Positions 35,886 to 45,299 are shown, counted from the stretch's first letter. The stretch: DNA of 64,000 nt from Rhodococcus sp. KRD197 (GCF_017168235.1 NZ_JABFAO010000009.1:62001-126000), one strand, 5' to 3'. Numbers and translations are program-made. The notes: generated from the letters alone by a model not told the origin.

Positions 35886-36473
35886 ATGGGACGGACCAGT
35901 ACTGCTCGCGATCGGATGCTCGACGCTGCCTGCTCGCTCATCCGTAACCAGGGGTACGAGGGCGTCGGGGTCGCTGAAGTGTGTTCCGTGGCCGATGTGC
36001 GTAAGGGCAGCTTCTATCACTACTTCGAATCCAAGCAGGCCTTGACCCGCGAAGTGATCAACGAGCAGTGGCGGCACGAGCGCGCACGATGGGTCGCAGT
36101 GCTTTCGGCGCCGGGACAACCCTTGACGCGTTTGGAGGCCCTGTTCGGCATGCACGTGGATGACATTCGCGAACAACAAGATTCGAACTTCATCAACGGT
36201 TGCCTCTTTGCCAACCTGTCGTTGGAGTTGTCGACGCGAGACGCGGCCATTCGGTCGGACCTGCAGTCGGTCTTCGATGATCAAATCGCCTTGGTCGCAG
36301 AGGTCCTCGACGACGCAGTCGCCGACGGTTCCCTGCGCGTCGCAGACACCACTGCTCACCTTGCGGCAGCAATGCTCGCCCAGTTGGAGGGAACAATTCT
36401 GTTCGCGAAACTACGCAACGACGCCTCGGTCCTCGACGGGTTGTGGAGTCAGATCAGCCGCCTCGTAGCCTGA
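35886..36473 (+). CDS. TetR/AcrR-family transcriptional regulator
   Basis: A 195-residue repressor. The helix-turn-helix is GVGVAEVCSVADVRKGSFYH followed by YFESKQALTREV, and the C-terminal domain has INGCLFANLSLELSTRDAAI, typical of the YcdC/TetR_C subgroup that senses electrophiles or quinone-like compounds. ATG 35886 sits just after the operator. It probably represses the divergent nitronate monooxygenase/flavodoxin operon and itself. It converges with the serine hydrolase gene with only 8 bases between. A decayed relative of its middle part lies at 39040-39190. Confidence 0.9.
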   Translation: MGRTSTARDRMLDAACSLIRNQGYEGVGVAEVCSVADVRKGSFYHYFESKQALTREVINEQWRHERARWVAVLSAPGQPLTRLEALFGMHVDDIREQQDSNFINGCLFANLSLELSTRDAAIRSDLQSVFDDQIALVAEVLDDAVADGSLRVADTTAHLAAAMLAQLEGTILFAKLRNDASVLDGLWSQISRLVA

Positions 36474-36481
36474 CCTTGGAC

Positions 36482-37648
36482 TCAACTCGCGGCTGTTTGC
36501 AAGCCTTCTGCAACCGCCGGAGCGGGGAACGCGTCCTTGCCGTCGACCTCGAACGTGTTGTCGCTGTTGGTCAGAACGATGACCGTCGTATCGAGGTCGT
36601 AGTTGTGGGATAGGTTGCTGTTGTATCCGGGGATGTCCCCGTCGTGGCCCCACCATCCTCTGCGATCCCCAATCCCGATGCCGTACCCGACCGTCGCGGT
36701 CATCGGGGGAATGTCGTGGATGATGGAGTCTCGACGAAGTTGCTGAGTTGCTGCATCGAGAACGCCTTCGCCGGTGAACAGGGCGTGAGCCCATTTCGTC
36801 AAGTCGTCCAGGGTCGAGATGACGGCACCGGCGGTGAAGGCGAACGACGGGTTCCAGTTCGTCGAGTCGACACTCTGCCCGGGCGGCTGGTTCTGATCGG
36901 TGGACCCATCCAGGTGCGGATCTCCGATCTCGGTGGACCCGCCCGGAAAGGAAGTGTCCGACATGCCGAGCGGTTCGAACAGGCGCTCGTCGAACACCGC
37001 GTCGATGGGTTGGTCGAGAACTTGCTCGATGACCATTCCCAACAGGACGTAGTTGGTGTTCGAGTATGCCCACCCCTCACCGGGAGCGAAGTCGGCGGGC
37101 AACGGCTTGACGGCGTCGACCAGTTCCTGTGGCGGCCAAGCATATTCGGGGTCTGCGAAGTACTTGCTGACGACCGCGTCGGAAGCGGTGTAGCTGGGAA
37201 TGCCACTCGTCATGTCGGCGAGCTGTAGCAACGTGGCGCTGTCGCCGTTAGGAACGCCGGGCACGTACGTGCCGATTGTTTCGTCGAGCGAGAGCGTGCC
37301 CTCCTCGACCAACTGAAGGAGCACCGTCGCTGTCATGGTCTTGGTGAGCGAACCGATGCGGGTCAGGTCGGATGATGTCGGTGGCTCGGACCGGCCCGCG
37401 CCGACGGTTCCCGAAGTCCCCGTCCATGTTCCGGCCGGCGTCGCCACCTGCGCGATGACGCCGGGGAAGCCCGCTGCGGCTCGGGAATCGTCGAGCACAG
37501 TCTGAAACGCCTCGGCTTCGGACGCCTCGATGGTCTGCGAGGTCGGCGGCTCAGACGCAGGTTCCTCCGTTTGCGAGCAACCGGCCGCAACAAGCGATAC
37601 TGCGGTTACCGTAGCGATCACCGAGAGAAGCCGAGATGCGAGGTTCAT
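36482..37648 (-). CDS. lipoprotein serine hydrolase, beta-lactamase/DD-peptidase family
   Basis: A 388-residue exported protein. The signal peptide with lipobox (SLVAAGC) gives a lipid-anchored protein outside the membrane. Class C beta-lactamase-like catalytic motifs are present: SxxK in RIGSLTKTMTA, YxN in GWAYSNTNYVLLG, and HxG-type HDGDIPGYNSN. It probably acts as a D-alanyl-D-alanine carboxypeptidase or esterase on the envelope. It lies 15 bases downstream of the alpha/beta-hydrolase gene, in the same transcription unit. Confidence 0.9.
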   Translation of the reverse strand: MNLASRLLSVIATVTAVSLVAAGCSQTEEPASEPPTSQTIEASEAEAFQTVLDDSRAAAGFPGVIAQVATPAGTWTGTSGTVGAGRSEPPTSSDLTRIGSLTKTMTATVLLQLVEEGTLSLDETIGTYVPGVPNGDSATLLQLADMTSGIPSYTASDAVVSKYFADPEYAWPPQELVDAVKPLPADFAPGEGWAYSNTNYVLLGMVIEQVLDQPIDAVFDERLFEPLGMSDTSFPGGSTEIGDPHLDGSTDQNQPPGQSVDSTNWNPSFAFTAGAVISTLDDLTKWAHALFTGEGVLDAATQQLRRDSIIHDIPPMTATVGYGIGIGDRRGWWGHDGDIPGYNSNLSHNYDLDTTVIVLTNSDNTFEVDGKDAFPAPAVAEGLQTAAS

Positions 37649-37663
37649 GCTGGTCTCCGTCGA

Positions 37664-38935
37664 TCAGGGGCGATTGATGGTGTTATCGAGCCAATCGAAT
37701 ACCTTCTGGCTGAACAAAGCGCCCGCACCGGCCTCGTCGTGCTCGCCTGCACCGTCTGCATTGGAGAACCGGAAGTACTCTTTCGGGGCCGTGAGTTCGT
37801 CGAACAGCGGTTGTGCGTCGTTGCCGCGGACGTCGTTCTCGCCGGTGCACAGCAATGTAGGACAGCTGATCTGCGCGGCGAGGCCTTTCAGCGTGTAGTG
37901 CTTCGTCTCCCGCAGGTATTCCAGCGGAGTGTCGAATCCGTGGGTGAGCATCCCCCGGTCCATGGTGAACGCGAATCCTTCGCTCTTCGCCATCTTGTCC
38001 TCGAGTACCGCATTGAAGTCGTTCGCGTCGCCGGTGTACAGCTGCTCTCGGTACTGCTCGGGCATCAGATATTTGGCGTTCTGCCCGGGAGTGAACTGAG
38101 GGGCGTCGGCGACGAGCGCGGCAATTCGATGCTCCGCTGTGGCAGCTCGCGGAGCGAGATATCCACCCCAACTACGTCCCATCAGCACGATGCGGTCGGC
38201 GTCGACATCCGGCCTGGCGAGCAACCAATCGAGCTGCGGCGTGACCACCACTTCCCAATCCGGGCGAAAGACCAGGCCTTGTTCGATCAACGCTCCACCC
38301 TGGCCCGGTCCGTCGATGAGCAACACTGCGTATCCGCGACGAAGTGCTGCGACACCTCCGGCGAAGAATCCTTCCTCCTTCGTACCGTCGTAACCACCGA
38401 CCATCGTCAAGACAGGGTAGGGGCCCGATCCGTGGGGCTTCGCGAAATACGCCTCGAGTTTCTTGTCCTCGTACGGGATGGTCACGTTCTCGATCGCCCA
38501 CTCCGACAGCTCGATGGCCTTCTGAAAGGAGCTCTTCTGCTGTTGGTAGGACTTGACGAACGCGGGGTCGAGCGGGGGTTTGTACAGAAAGATGCCGGAG
38601 GTCCGGTAGTAGGTGACAGCTCGCAGGTATCCCTCGTAGGCGCTGACGCGGTGGCCGGCGGCGACGCTCGCCTCCGCCTGCGCGTAGATGCGGTCGGCCG
38701 TTGCGCGCCACTCGGTGAGCCATGCGTCGCGGTCACCGACAGGGATGCGTCGTGCGGTCATGAACGCCTCGCCGATGTCCGCGCCTCCATACGGGATCGT
38801 GTCGAGCGCCCTGAGGAACTGGCCGTCGAACATGGGATCGGTGAAGCCGATGTCGGTCAAACCCATGAGGTCCTCGTTTCCAGCCGGAGAAGGAGCTGGG
38901 CTCGACGCGGCCCCGAGGCCGCGGAAGTCCACCAT
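37664..38935 (-). CDS. alpha/beta hydrolase, DUF1100/FrsA-like
   Basis: A 423-residue cytosolic hydrolase. An N-terminal helical cap (about 30-150, with TADRIYAQAEASVAAGHRV) precedes the core. The nucleophile elbow is VLMGRSWGGYLAPRAA, a likely acid is in LLCTGENDVRG, and the His is in DGAGEHDEAGAG. This layout matches the FrsA / 2,6-dihydropseudooxynicotine-hydrolase group of C-C or ester hydrolases. An alternative start is ATG 38866 (MGLTDIGFTD), where similarity to the family seems to begin. It is first in an operon with the lipoprotein hydrolase. Confidence 0.82.
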   Translation of the reverse strand: MVDFRGLGAASSPAPSPAGNEDLMGLTDIGFTDPMFDGQFLRALDTIPYGGADIGEAFMTARRIPVGDRDAWLTEWRATADRIYAQAEASVAAGHRVSAYEGYLRAVTYYRTSGIFLYKPPLDPAFVKSYQQQKSSFQKAIELSEWAIENVTIPYEDKKLEAYFAKPHGSGPYPVLTMVGGYDGTKEEGFFAGGVAALRRGYAVLLIDGPGQGGALIEQGLVFRPDWEVVVTPQLDWLLARPDVDADRIVLMGRSWGGYLAPRAATAEHRIAALVADAPQFTPGQNAKYLMPEQYREQLYTGDANDFNAVLEDKMAKSEGFAFTMDRGMLTHGFDTPLEYLRETKHYTLKGLAAQISCPTLLCTGENDVRGNDAQPLFDELTAPKEYFRFSNADGAGEHDEAGAGALFSQKVFDWLDNTINRP

Positions 38936-39039
38936 CGAATTTTAGCGGGCTTGATCTCGCTATCCTCCGTTTTCGGCAGTCAGTTCGTTGAGAATTTGAC
39001 CGCTGTGGGAGGACCCAGGCATCCCGGGCTCGGTATCTC

Positions 39040-39190
39040 ACCGCTCGGCTTGAAGCCCTGTTCGGCACGCACGCCGATGACATTCGTTGACAGGAGGATT
39101 CGAGCTCCATCAATGGGTGCCTCTTCATCAGTCTGTTGTTGGAGTTATCGACGGATGACACGACTATCCGTATGAATATGGAGTAGGACG
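39040..39190 (+). pseudogene. relic of a TetR regulator gene
   Basis: Translated, this stretch reads LEALFGTHADDIR, a stop, then SSINGCLFISLLLELST, clearly parallel to LEALFGMHVDDIREQQDSNF and INGCLFANLSLELST of the TetR at 35886. It has in-frame stops and no helix-turn-helix region. The rest of 38936-39720 has no recognised gene except a doubtful 41-codon frame at 39242-39367. An ancient duplicate regulator probably stood upstream of the hydrolase operon. Confidence 0.8.
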
Positions 39191-39720
39191 TGATTTCGGA
39201 GTCCATGCACTTGGTTGATCGTTCAGATTGAACTCCGAACAATGGCGAAGACTCAAGGGATGGCGTTTTCCAAATGGCGACACTGGATGACGCGATGGCC
39301 GGGTAAGACCCACGGGATGGTGACGACGCTGGGCGGCCGCAGCATGGGCGTGTCCTACGGGCGTTGAGGGTGGGCTTCGCGCTCGCGAGGGGTCGAACCG
39401 TCATAGTTGTTGTGCAATAAACTATTTCCATACATGCCGGTTGCGGCTCTTCTTGACAAGCCATCTCAGACCCGTCACAAAACGCGATGCAGAATCAGTG
39501 GTGAGGATCACAAACAATCAGTTGCCAGAGCTTAGGGCACCTGGAACTGCACATGTTTTCGCTTGTTGCCAGAACAGGCTCGCGCAAACTTCGGACAACC
39601 ATGTACCGTCCTTACCGGTCAGTAGGGAAGACAGCTGTCTGGCCGTAATTGATTGGCGAAATGCAAGCGACAGTGGGTTGTTCCTGTTCGACCGCATTCG
39701 AGAACCTAGGGGTGAATTGC

Positions 39721-40668
39721 ATGACGACGACAGCTGCTCCGACGCCTGATGAGGCGAAACGGTACGCACGTGAGTTGCGAAAGGATCCACGCTACGTAGC
39801 CGATATTCGACGATTCGATACGCGGAGCCGCCGCAAGGTGTTTCTTTTGAATTCTATCTTTGTTGCATCTTTGCTGCTCTTCGTTGCTGCTGGCGAATCC
39901 TGGTGGCTGGTTGCCCCATTGGTTGCGGTCAATGGAATTTTCGCACTGCCGAACCTGCGCGTGTTCATCCACTCCGAAGCGCATTGGGGACTGTCGGAGA
40001 ATCGGATAGGTACCTGGTACATGCGGTTTCTCGCATTCGCTCCCTACCAAGTTCCCTTCGAGGCGTACCGCGTCGGACACTTCGCTCACCACCAATACGA
40101 CAACGATGTGCCGGAGCGGGACCACACGTTGGCCAAGGACCGGCAGTCCACGTACCTGTATTCACACCTCGGAAAGCCCGTGGCCTTCGTGGTGTGGGCT
40201 CTCCATTATTTGTTTGTCTACCAGTATCTCAACCAGTTCGTACTGGTCATTCGGCGTACCAACGCCAAGAAGATCGCCAGCATGATCGCGCAGGCGTTAG
40301 TCATCGTAGCCCTGGACGTCGCGATATACCTGATCAGTGCAAGGTTCTTTCTCGTGATATTCCTGCCTTCTTTGGCGATCGCATGGATAGGCTCGGCGAT
40401 TGTTCTCTATATGATGCATAAAGTTAAATTCTCGGATGCCAAATATCATCACTCTGTGAACTCGTATTCGTCTTTCTTCAACGGATTCGGGGACAACGAC
40501 GGAATGCACGTGGTGCACTCGATGGTTCCGTTTCTGCACCCGTTCCATCAGGCGCGAGTGAACAACCTGATCAAAGACAATCTGCACCCGGATCAGGCAC
40601 TACGTGGGCACTACGTGGTGGAGTTCTTCAAGGATCAGCTCCACCTGAACCGTCGGTCGTCACCATGA
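39721..40668 (+). CDS. membrane fatty acid desaturase/hydroxylase-like protein
   Basis: A 315-residue di-iron membrane oxygenase. Histidine boxes are H84-S-E-A-H88, H120-F-A-H-H124 (RVGHFAHHQYDND) and H263-V-V-H266 (GMHVVHSMVPFLHPFHQ). Hydrophobic helices occur at about 40-80 and 155-235. It likely desaturates or hydroxylates an acyl chain or lipid in the membrane. ATG 39721 follows AGGGGTGAATTGC. It is the first gene of a six-gene run; its stop overlaps the start of the acyltransferase gene. About 785 bases upstream are free of intact genes and probably hold the promoter, although no clear -35/-10 pair was found. Confidence 0.82.
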   Translation: MTTTAAPTPDEAKRYARELRKDPRYVADIRRFDTRSRRKVFLLNSIFVASLLLFVAAGESWWLVAPLVAVNGIFALPNLRVFIHSEAHWGLSENRIGTWYMRFLAFAPYQVPFEAYRVGHFAHHQYDNDVPERDHTLAKDRQSTYLYSHLGKPVAFVVWALHYLFVYQYLNQFVLVIRRTNAKKIASMIAQALVIVALDVAIYLISARFFLVIFLPSLAIAWIGSAIVLYMMHKVKFSDAKYHHSVNSYSSFFNGFGDNDGMHVVHSMVPFLHPFHQARVNNLIKDNLHPDQALRGHYVVEFFKDQLHLNRRSSP

Positions 40669-41702
40669 TGATTGGTTCAGGGGCTGTGAGCAGCGACGGA
40701 ACGGCGCGGCACGTCGAGCAGCAGGCCGCTCCGTTGCCGCAGACTCTCGACTACCGATGGCGTTTCAACCGCGAAGTCCTTCTTCCCATGGCTGACCAGT
40801 TTTTCGAGGCCCGCTTCGAGTCGGAGGACATTCTCCGCCGCGGTGTCGAAGACAAGCGGCAGATCATATTCGTGGGAAACCACTCCGGGGGATCGATGTC
40901 GTGGGACAACGTGGTGTTTCAGGCATTGTTCGATCGTGTCGTCGGATGCGAACAGCCGAGGCTGCGGCGGCTAATTCATCCACGGCTATACCACGACAGC
41001 ATCGCGCCCTTTCGAATCCGCGAGTGGTGGAAAGAAATGGGGTGTGTGGAAGCCACCTACGACAACTTCGATGCCCTTCTGAGCCGGGGTGAGCGATTCC
41101 TGTACCTGTCGCCAGAGGGCGTCGACGGTCTGAAGAAGCCGACCTGGCGGGCAAAGAGGCTGCGCCCGTTCAGTAGTTCGTTCGTTTCTATGGCCAAACG
41201 CCACGACGCACTCGTCGTGCCCGTGGTGATCCACAACAGTCAGTACCTCAACCCGCTCTCCTGGACATGGAAATGGCTGGATGCGCTCGCTGACAAACTG
41301 TTCGGGTGGCCGTTTCTGCCGCTTGGGCCGGCACTCCCTCTGATTTTTTTCGCAAAGTTCTTTATTCAAGCATGGCCGACTCGGCTGACATATGAGTTTC
41401 TCGAACCGATTTCGTTCACAGGTACCGACTCGTTGACGCGGAACAGGCACGACGCGCAGGCAGTTCGGTTTCGGATCGAAGACGCGCTGGGTCGGCGGAA
41501 AAACTCCTTGTGCAGAGCCACTCACTGGCGAGCGCTGTTCGATACCCGAATCACCTTCTGGAATACCTACCGATTCTTCTTCGAGGCACATGCGGGACGT
41601 CCTATACGCGCAACCGAGCAGTGGGGTTACGCGATTCCAGTACTCAGCTACCTGCTTGCGCAGCGGGCAACGAATAGAGCAGCCCCGAAAGGACGAGACT
41701 AG
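40665..41702 (+). CDS. PlsC-type lysophospholipid/glycerol acyltransferase family protein
   Basis: A 345-residue acyltransferase of the LPLAT superfamily, probably peripheral on the inner membrane face. Motif I is FVGNHSGGSMSWDNV (His73; the His-to-Asp spacing is seven residues rather than the textbook four, as in other GNHSGG-type members). Motif III is YLSPEGVDGLKK (about 149). There is a hydrophobic loop LPLIFFAKFFIQAWP. It would acylate a hydroxyl or amine from acyl-CoA/ACP. The ATG overlaps the desaturase stop, and the amidotransferase gene starts 2 bases after its end, so the three are tightly coupled. Confidence 0.8.
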   Translation: MMIGSGAVSSDGTARHVEQQAAPLPQTLDYRWRFNREVLLPMADQFFEARFESEDILRRGVEDKRQIIFVGNHSGGSMSWDNVVFQALFDRVVGCEQPRLRRLIHPRLYHDSIAPFRIREWWKEMGCVEATYDNFDALLSRGERFLYLSPEGVDGLKKPTWRAKRLRPFSSSFVSMAKRHDALVVPVVIHNSQYLNPLSWTWKWLDALADKLFGWPFLPLGPALPLIFFAKFFIQAWPTRLTYEFLEPISFTGTDSLTRNRHDAQAVRFRIEDALGRRKNSLCRATHWRALFDTRITFWNTYRFFFEAHAGRPIRATEQWGYAIPVLSYLLAQRATNRAAPKGRD

Positions 41703-41704
41703 CG

Positions 41705-43552
41705 ATGTGTGGACTGGCAGTGGTGTACGCGCCCTCCTGCGGAGAAGATCTGCGGCACCACGCGATGAAGAACATGCTCGGGGCCATGGCGCACCGAGGC
41801 CCTGACGGGCAAGGGGAATTCGTCTCGCGTCACGGGGTGCATTTTGGGCACGTAAGGCTCGCTATTCAAGATCCGCAACATGGCGCGCAACCAGTCACGT
41901 CGGGCCGAGGTGATTGCCTGGTATTCAACGGTGAGGTGTACAACTTCCCGGAGTTGCGAGCTGAATTGGAACAGAAAGGAGAATCTTTCGCCGAGACAGG
42001 TGATACCGAGGTCGTTGCGCGGGCCCTGCAGCACTGGGGCGAGTCGGCGGTTGATCGATTCAACGGAGACTTCGCCATCGTGTGGGCACCCGGAGACGAC
42101 AGCTCCATGACATTGATACGGGACCGCTTCGGCGTCAAACCGTTGTACTACTGGAGCGACGACACCACCCGCACATTCGTCGCTGCCTCGGAGCCCAAGG
42201 CCATCATCGTCGCTCTCGAGCAGCTCGTACCTGGCTACCGTCCGCGGGTGAGCCGCGACGGCTTCCTCGACACCAGCCTGTACGGGGCACCGGTTGCACC
42301 GTTCTCGCTGTTCGAAGACATCCGCGCGGTCCGACCCGGACACCTGATTCGAGTCGACTTTTCGGGTTCGTTGTCGTTGACGGAGACGCAATACTGGGAG
42401 CTGACGGTGACCGACGTGGTCGGTGACGTGAAGGTCGCCATAGATGGCGTGCGCACAAATCTCTCCGACGCAACGCGGCTGCGCTCGCGAAGCGATGTGG
42501 GCTTGTCGACAATGCTCAGCGGCGGCCTCGACTCGTCAGTGTTGGCATACCTGGCAGCGGACATCGATGACAAGCATGCTGGACCTCGACGTCATCGGCG
42601 CGCGTACACGATCGGCGACCCGCACAGGACGGAAGATCGCGAGAATACCTTCGTGAGTGGTTCTGACCTCGCCTACGCGCGGGTTGTGGCCGAGGAAAGC
42701 GGCCACGAGCTCATCGAGCATACCGACATGGTTTCGGACCCGGTTGCATTCATACGGCGGTGTGCGCGATCGCGCGGATCCATTGTGTCTTTGGGCTCGG
42801 AAATCGCCATGGCGAAACTGTTCGAGCTCATCGGAAAGCACGATCGTGTGCTGATCTCCGGCGACGGAGCCGACGAGGTCTTTCTCGGCTACTTCATGCA
42901 GACCGATGCCTCCGGCACCGTGAACCAGTACTACTCGTCGAAGAACTCACGGTACCTACCGCTGATGTACAGGAAGTCCTTCATGTCGGCCCGCGAAGCA
43001 TGGGCACGTTCTACGCGGGAATTCAACCGAAGGCTCGGCGACGTGGCGCCCTCCATCAGGTCGAGCAACCACAACCTGATCCACTACCTTCAGCTGCGCT
43101 TCACACTTCCATATCTGCTCGATCGCGCCGACACGCTCTCCATGGCGGAGTCGATCGAGTTGCGCGTGCCGTATCTGGACCATCGACTGGTGTCGGCAGT
43201 ATTCAATACCGACAAATCGATACGGTTCTCCGACAACGAGAAAGAACTCCTTCGCGCTGCCTTCCGGGATCGATACAATCCGCAGGTCATCGACCGAAAG
43301 AAGAGCGTCTTCCCATACGGCGAATCACGTGAATACATGGAAGCTCTGCGGCGCGAGGTGAAGAGGATTGTCTCGGACCCGACATCCGTGGTGTCTGAGG
43401 TCTACAACGTCAGGCTCCTCAGGCTTCCGTTTCATTCACGCCGGACCTTCACGCTCTTCGAGAAGGCTGTTGGACAGTTCTATCTCCATGCGTTCGTCTG
43501 CCAGATCATCTCGCTGGACGAACTCGGCAGAGAGCACGGCCTCACCGTCTAG
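41705..43552 (+). CDS. asparagine synthase-like glutamine-dependent amidotransferase
   Basis: A 615-residue AsnB-family enzyme. Cys2 (MCGLAVVY) is the glutaminase nucleophile, with RGPDGQGEF, FNGEVYNF and GDTEVVARALQHWG completing a class II amidotransferase domain (about 1-200). The synthetase domain has the PP-loop STMLSGGLDSSVLAYL (about 272-278) and ISGDGADEVFLGYF (about 385). It should activate a carboxylate with ATP and transfer ammonia from glutamine. In this setting a specialised amide-forming role is more likely than asparagine supply. Retention of Cys2 argues against beta-lactam synthetase, which lacks it. The product converted is unknown. Confidence 0.88.
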   Translation: MCGLAVVYAPSCGEDLRHHAMKNMLGAMAHRGPDGQGEFVSRHGVHFGHVRLAIQDPQHGAQPVTSGRGDCLVFNGEVYNFPELRAELEQKGESFAETGDTEVVARALQHWGESAVDRFNGDFAIVWAPGDDSSMTLIRDRFGVKPLYYWSDDTTRTFVAASEPKAIIVALEQLVPGYRPRVSRDGFLDTSLYGAPVAPFSLFEDIRAVRPGHLIRVDFSGSLSLTETQYWELTVTDVVGDVKVAIDGVRTNLSDATRLRSRSDVGLSTMLSGGLDSSVLAYLAADIDDKHAGPRRHRRAYTIGDPHRTEDRENTFVSGSDLAYARVVAEESGHELIEHTDMVSDPVAFIRRCARSRGSIVSLGSEIAMAKLFELIGKHDRVLISGDGADEVFLGYFMQTDASGTVNQYYSSKNSRYLPLMYRKSFMSAREAWARSTREFNRRLGDVAPSIRSSNHNLIHYLQLRFTLPYLLDRADTLSMAESIELRVPYLDHRLVSAVFNTDKSIRFSDNEKELLRAAFRDRYNPQVIDRKKSVFPYGESREYMEALRREVKRIVSDPTSVVSEVYNVRLLRLPFHSRRTFTLFEKAVGQFYLHAFVCQIISLDELGREHGLTV

Positions 43553-43600
43553 TTGCGCGCACATGCACTCATACCCCAACCCCGAAAAGGTGAACACTTG

Positions 43601-44566
43601 ATGCGGCCTTTTGCCGAACGGTTTCCGGTCCTGCAAGCCCGGAACAGCGAACAGTGGCTCGAGGACTATCTGACCGTCTCTGCCCGTGACGATCTGGATA
43701 CACACGGCGCCGTGCTCATCCGTGACACGCCAATCGGCGATCCACAAACTCTGGAGCGATTCGCGAGACACCTCATCGCGAGGCCAGCAGAGGCGTACAT
43801 CGGGGGAGTCGTGCCGAGGGACTCGTACTCCCCGGTGGTCTTCAGCTCCACCGAGCTGACAGGATTGTTCCGACTCAAACTTCACAACGAGATGGCATAC
43901 CAAGAAAACTATCCTCGCTTCATTTCGTTCTTCTGCAGCACGGCCCCTGCTGCGCTCGGCCAGACCCCCATTGCTCATGAGAGCGATATCTTCGACTCGC
44001 TTCCAGAGGATCTGCGAGAGAAGATCCGTAGCGAATCGGTGATCTACGTCCGTCGCTACCTGTCACGAAAGTTCAACGAAGCCAAAGTCAAACGGCTGCG
44101 GTCGATGTTCGTGCCATGGCAGGACGCCTTCAAAACTGAATCCAAAGCCGAGGTCGAGAAGCGCTGCTCCGAGATCGGTGCGGAATACAGCTGGGATGCG
44201 GACGACATCCTGACGGTGCGCACCGAGTTGCCCACCACGCGTCCCCACCCCGCCACAGGAAAGGACGTTTACTTCAATCAGCTCTTGACGCAAAACTTCA
44301 GCGTGAAGGGTCTGGGGCCTGCGGGTTATCTGTTGCACCGAGCCATGGGAATCAAGAAAAGCACAGCACCGCGGCATTCCGTTCTCGCCCGAAGCGGTGA
44401 ACTGACCGGTTCCGAGCTTCGAGCATTCGACCGTGCATACAACAAGGCGACCACGGCATTTCGGTGGAAGGAACGTGACTGGCTGCTGGTGGACAACTTA
44501 CAGGCCATGCATGCGCGCAACCGATTCATCGGAACGCGTGCGATCTGGGTAGTGATGGGAGACTGA
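43601..44566 (+). CDS. TauD/SyrP-like Fe(II)/2-oxoglutarate-dependent oxygenase
   Basis: A 321-residue non-heme iron oxygenase. The metal triad is H95-x-E97 in LKLHNEMAYQENYP and the distal His304 in LQAMHARNRFIGTRAIWVV, with the downstream Arg for 2-oxoglutarate. The acidic residue in HxE predicts hydroxylation or desaturation and not halogenation. The SyrP-like type typically modifies amino acids or carrier-bound substrates. ATG 43601 has AAAGG 8 bases ahead; 48 bases separate it from the amidotransferase gene. The next gene begins 1 base after its stop. Confidence 0.87.
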   Translation: MRPFAERFPVLQARNSEQWLEDYLTVSARDDLDTHGAVLIRDTPIGDPQTLERFARHLIARPAEAYIGGVVPRDSYSPVVFSSTELTGLFRLKLHNEMAYQENYPRFISFFCSTAPAALGQTPIAHESDIFDSLPEDLREKIRSESVIYVRRYLSRKFNEAKVKRLRSMFVPWQDAFKTESKAEVEKRCSEIGAEYSWDADDILTVRTELPTTRPHPATGKDVYFNQLLTQNFSVKGLGPAGYLLHRAMGIKKSTAPRHSVLARSGELTGSELRAFDRAYNKATTAFRWKERDWLLVDNLQAMHARNRFIGTRAIWVVMGD

Positions 44567-44567
44567 A

Positions 44568-45251
44568 GTGGCACGGTACGAGGCGTACATATTCGATGTG
44601 CAGGGCACGCTGTTGGACTTCTACACCCCGGTGGCAAACGCACTGAAGGAGCATCTCGCCGCCGATTCCGCTGTACCAGTAGGCGATATAGTGCGAGCGT
44701 GGCGTCGGGACTATTTCTCCCGCGTGGCATCGCTCGATCAGTCGGCTGCCAAATGGTCGCCGGTTCAGGACGCATACACGGCGGGACTTGCAACGGTATG
44801 CGAGGAACTCGGCGTCGACATCCCACTCGGTAAGCACGCCGAATTGGCCGAGGCGTGGAAACGGCTCACGCCGTGGCCCGATGTTGCGGACGGACTGCGC
44901 AGGATTCGGAGCGAAGCGATCGCGGCGACATTGTCGAACACCGACATGTCGACCATGGTGCAACTTTTCAAGACCGAGCAGCTCGAGTGGGACGCGGTTC
45001 TCACGGCAGAGTTGTTCGGAGCCTTCAAGCCCGAGCCACTGGTTTACGAGCGGACGTGTCGATACCTCGGCGTGGAGCCGGGCAAGGCAGCGATGGTCGC
45101 CTCTCACCCGTACGATCTCCGGGCAGCTCGCGAGGTGGGGTTGAACACGGTATTCGTATACCGGCCTCTCGAATTCGGCCGCCTCGAGGACGCGGTCGAT
45201 GAACACGACGAGTTCGATCACCGCGTAGAGGACATTCGCGAACTTCCCTGA
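44568..45251 (+). CDS. HAD-superfamily haloacid dehalogenase-like hydrolase
   Basis: A 227-residue cytosolic enzyme. The nucleophile Asp10 is in YIFDVQGTLLDF, then SNT in AATLSNTDMSTM, Lys in FGAFKPEPLVYERT, and the acidic loop ASHPYDLRAAREVGLNTVF. The second Asp of the phosphatase motif DxDxT is Gln here, as in type II 2-haloacid dehalogenases (DxYGT), so phosphatase activity is unlikely. A hydrolytic dehalogenase or related C-O/C-X cleavage is suggested. The GTG start is immediately after the oxygenase stop. Confidence 0.82.
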   Translation: MARYEAYIFDVQGTLLDFYTPVANALKEHLAADSAVPVGDIVRAWRRDYFSRVASLDQSAAKWSPVQDAYTAGLATVCEELGVDIPLGKHAELAEAWKRLTPWPDVADGLRRIRSEAIAATLSNTDMSTMVQLFKTEQLEWDAVLTAELFGAFKPEPLVYERTCRYLGVEPGKAAMVASHPYDLRAAREVGLNTVFVYRPLEFGRLEDAVDEHDEFDHRVEDIRELP

Positions 45252-45299
45252 GGAACACGCTCGAATCATTGTCGGAACGAGACCGAAAGTGGGCACACG

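Noticed and set aside
39242..39367. 41-codon plus-strand frame upstream of the desaturase
   Set aside because: Trp/Gly/Arg-rich with a faint resemblance to nitroreductase-like (DUF385) ends, but too short and without a ribosome-binding site.
41705..43552. Amidotransferase as a beta-lactam synthetase (clavam-type pathway with the adjacent oxygenase)
   Set aside because: Beta-lactam synthetases lack the N-terminal glutaminase Cys, which is present here (Cys2). No carboxyethylarginine-synthase-like or amidinohydrolase gene is nearby. A glutamine-dependent amide ligase is simpler.
43601..44566. Oxygenase as a non-heme iron halogenase paired with the dehalogenase-like gene
   Set aside because: Halogenases of this type have Gly or Ala instead of the carboxylate; here the triad is H-x-E.
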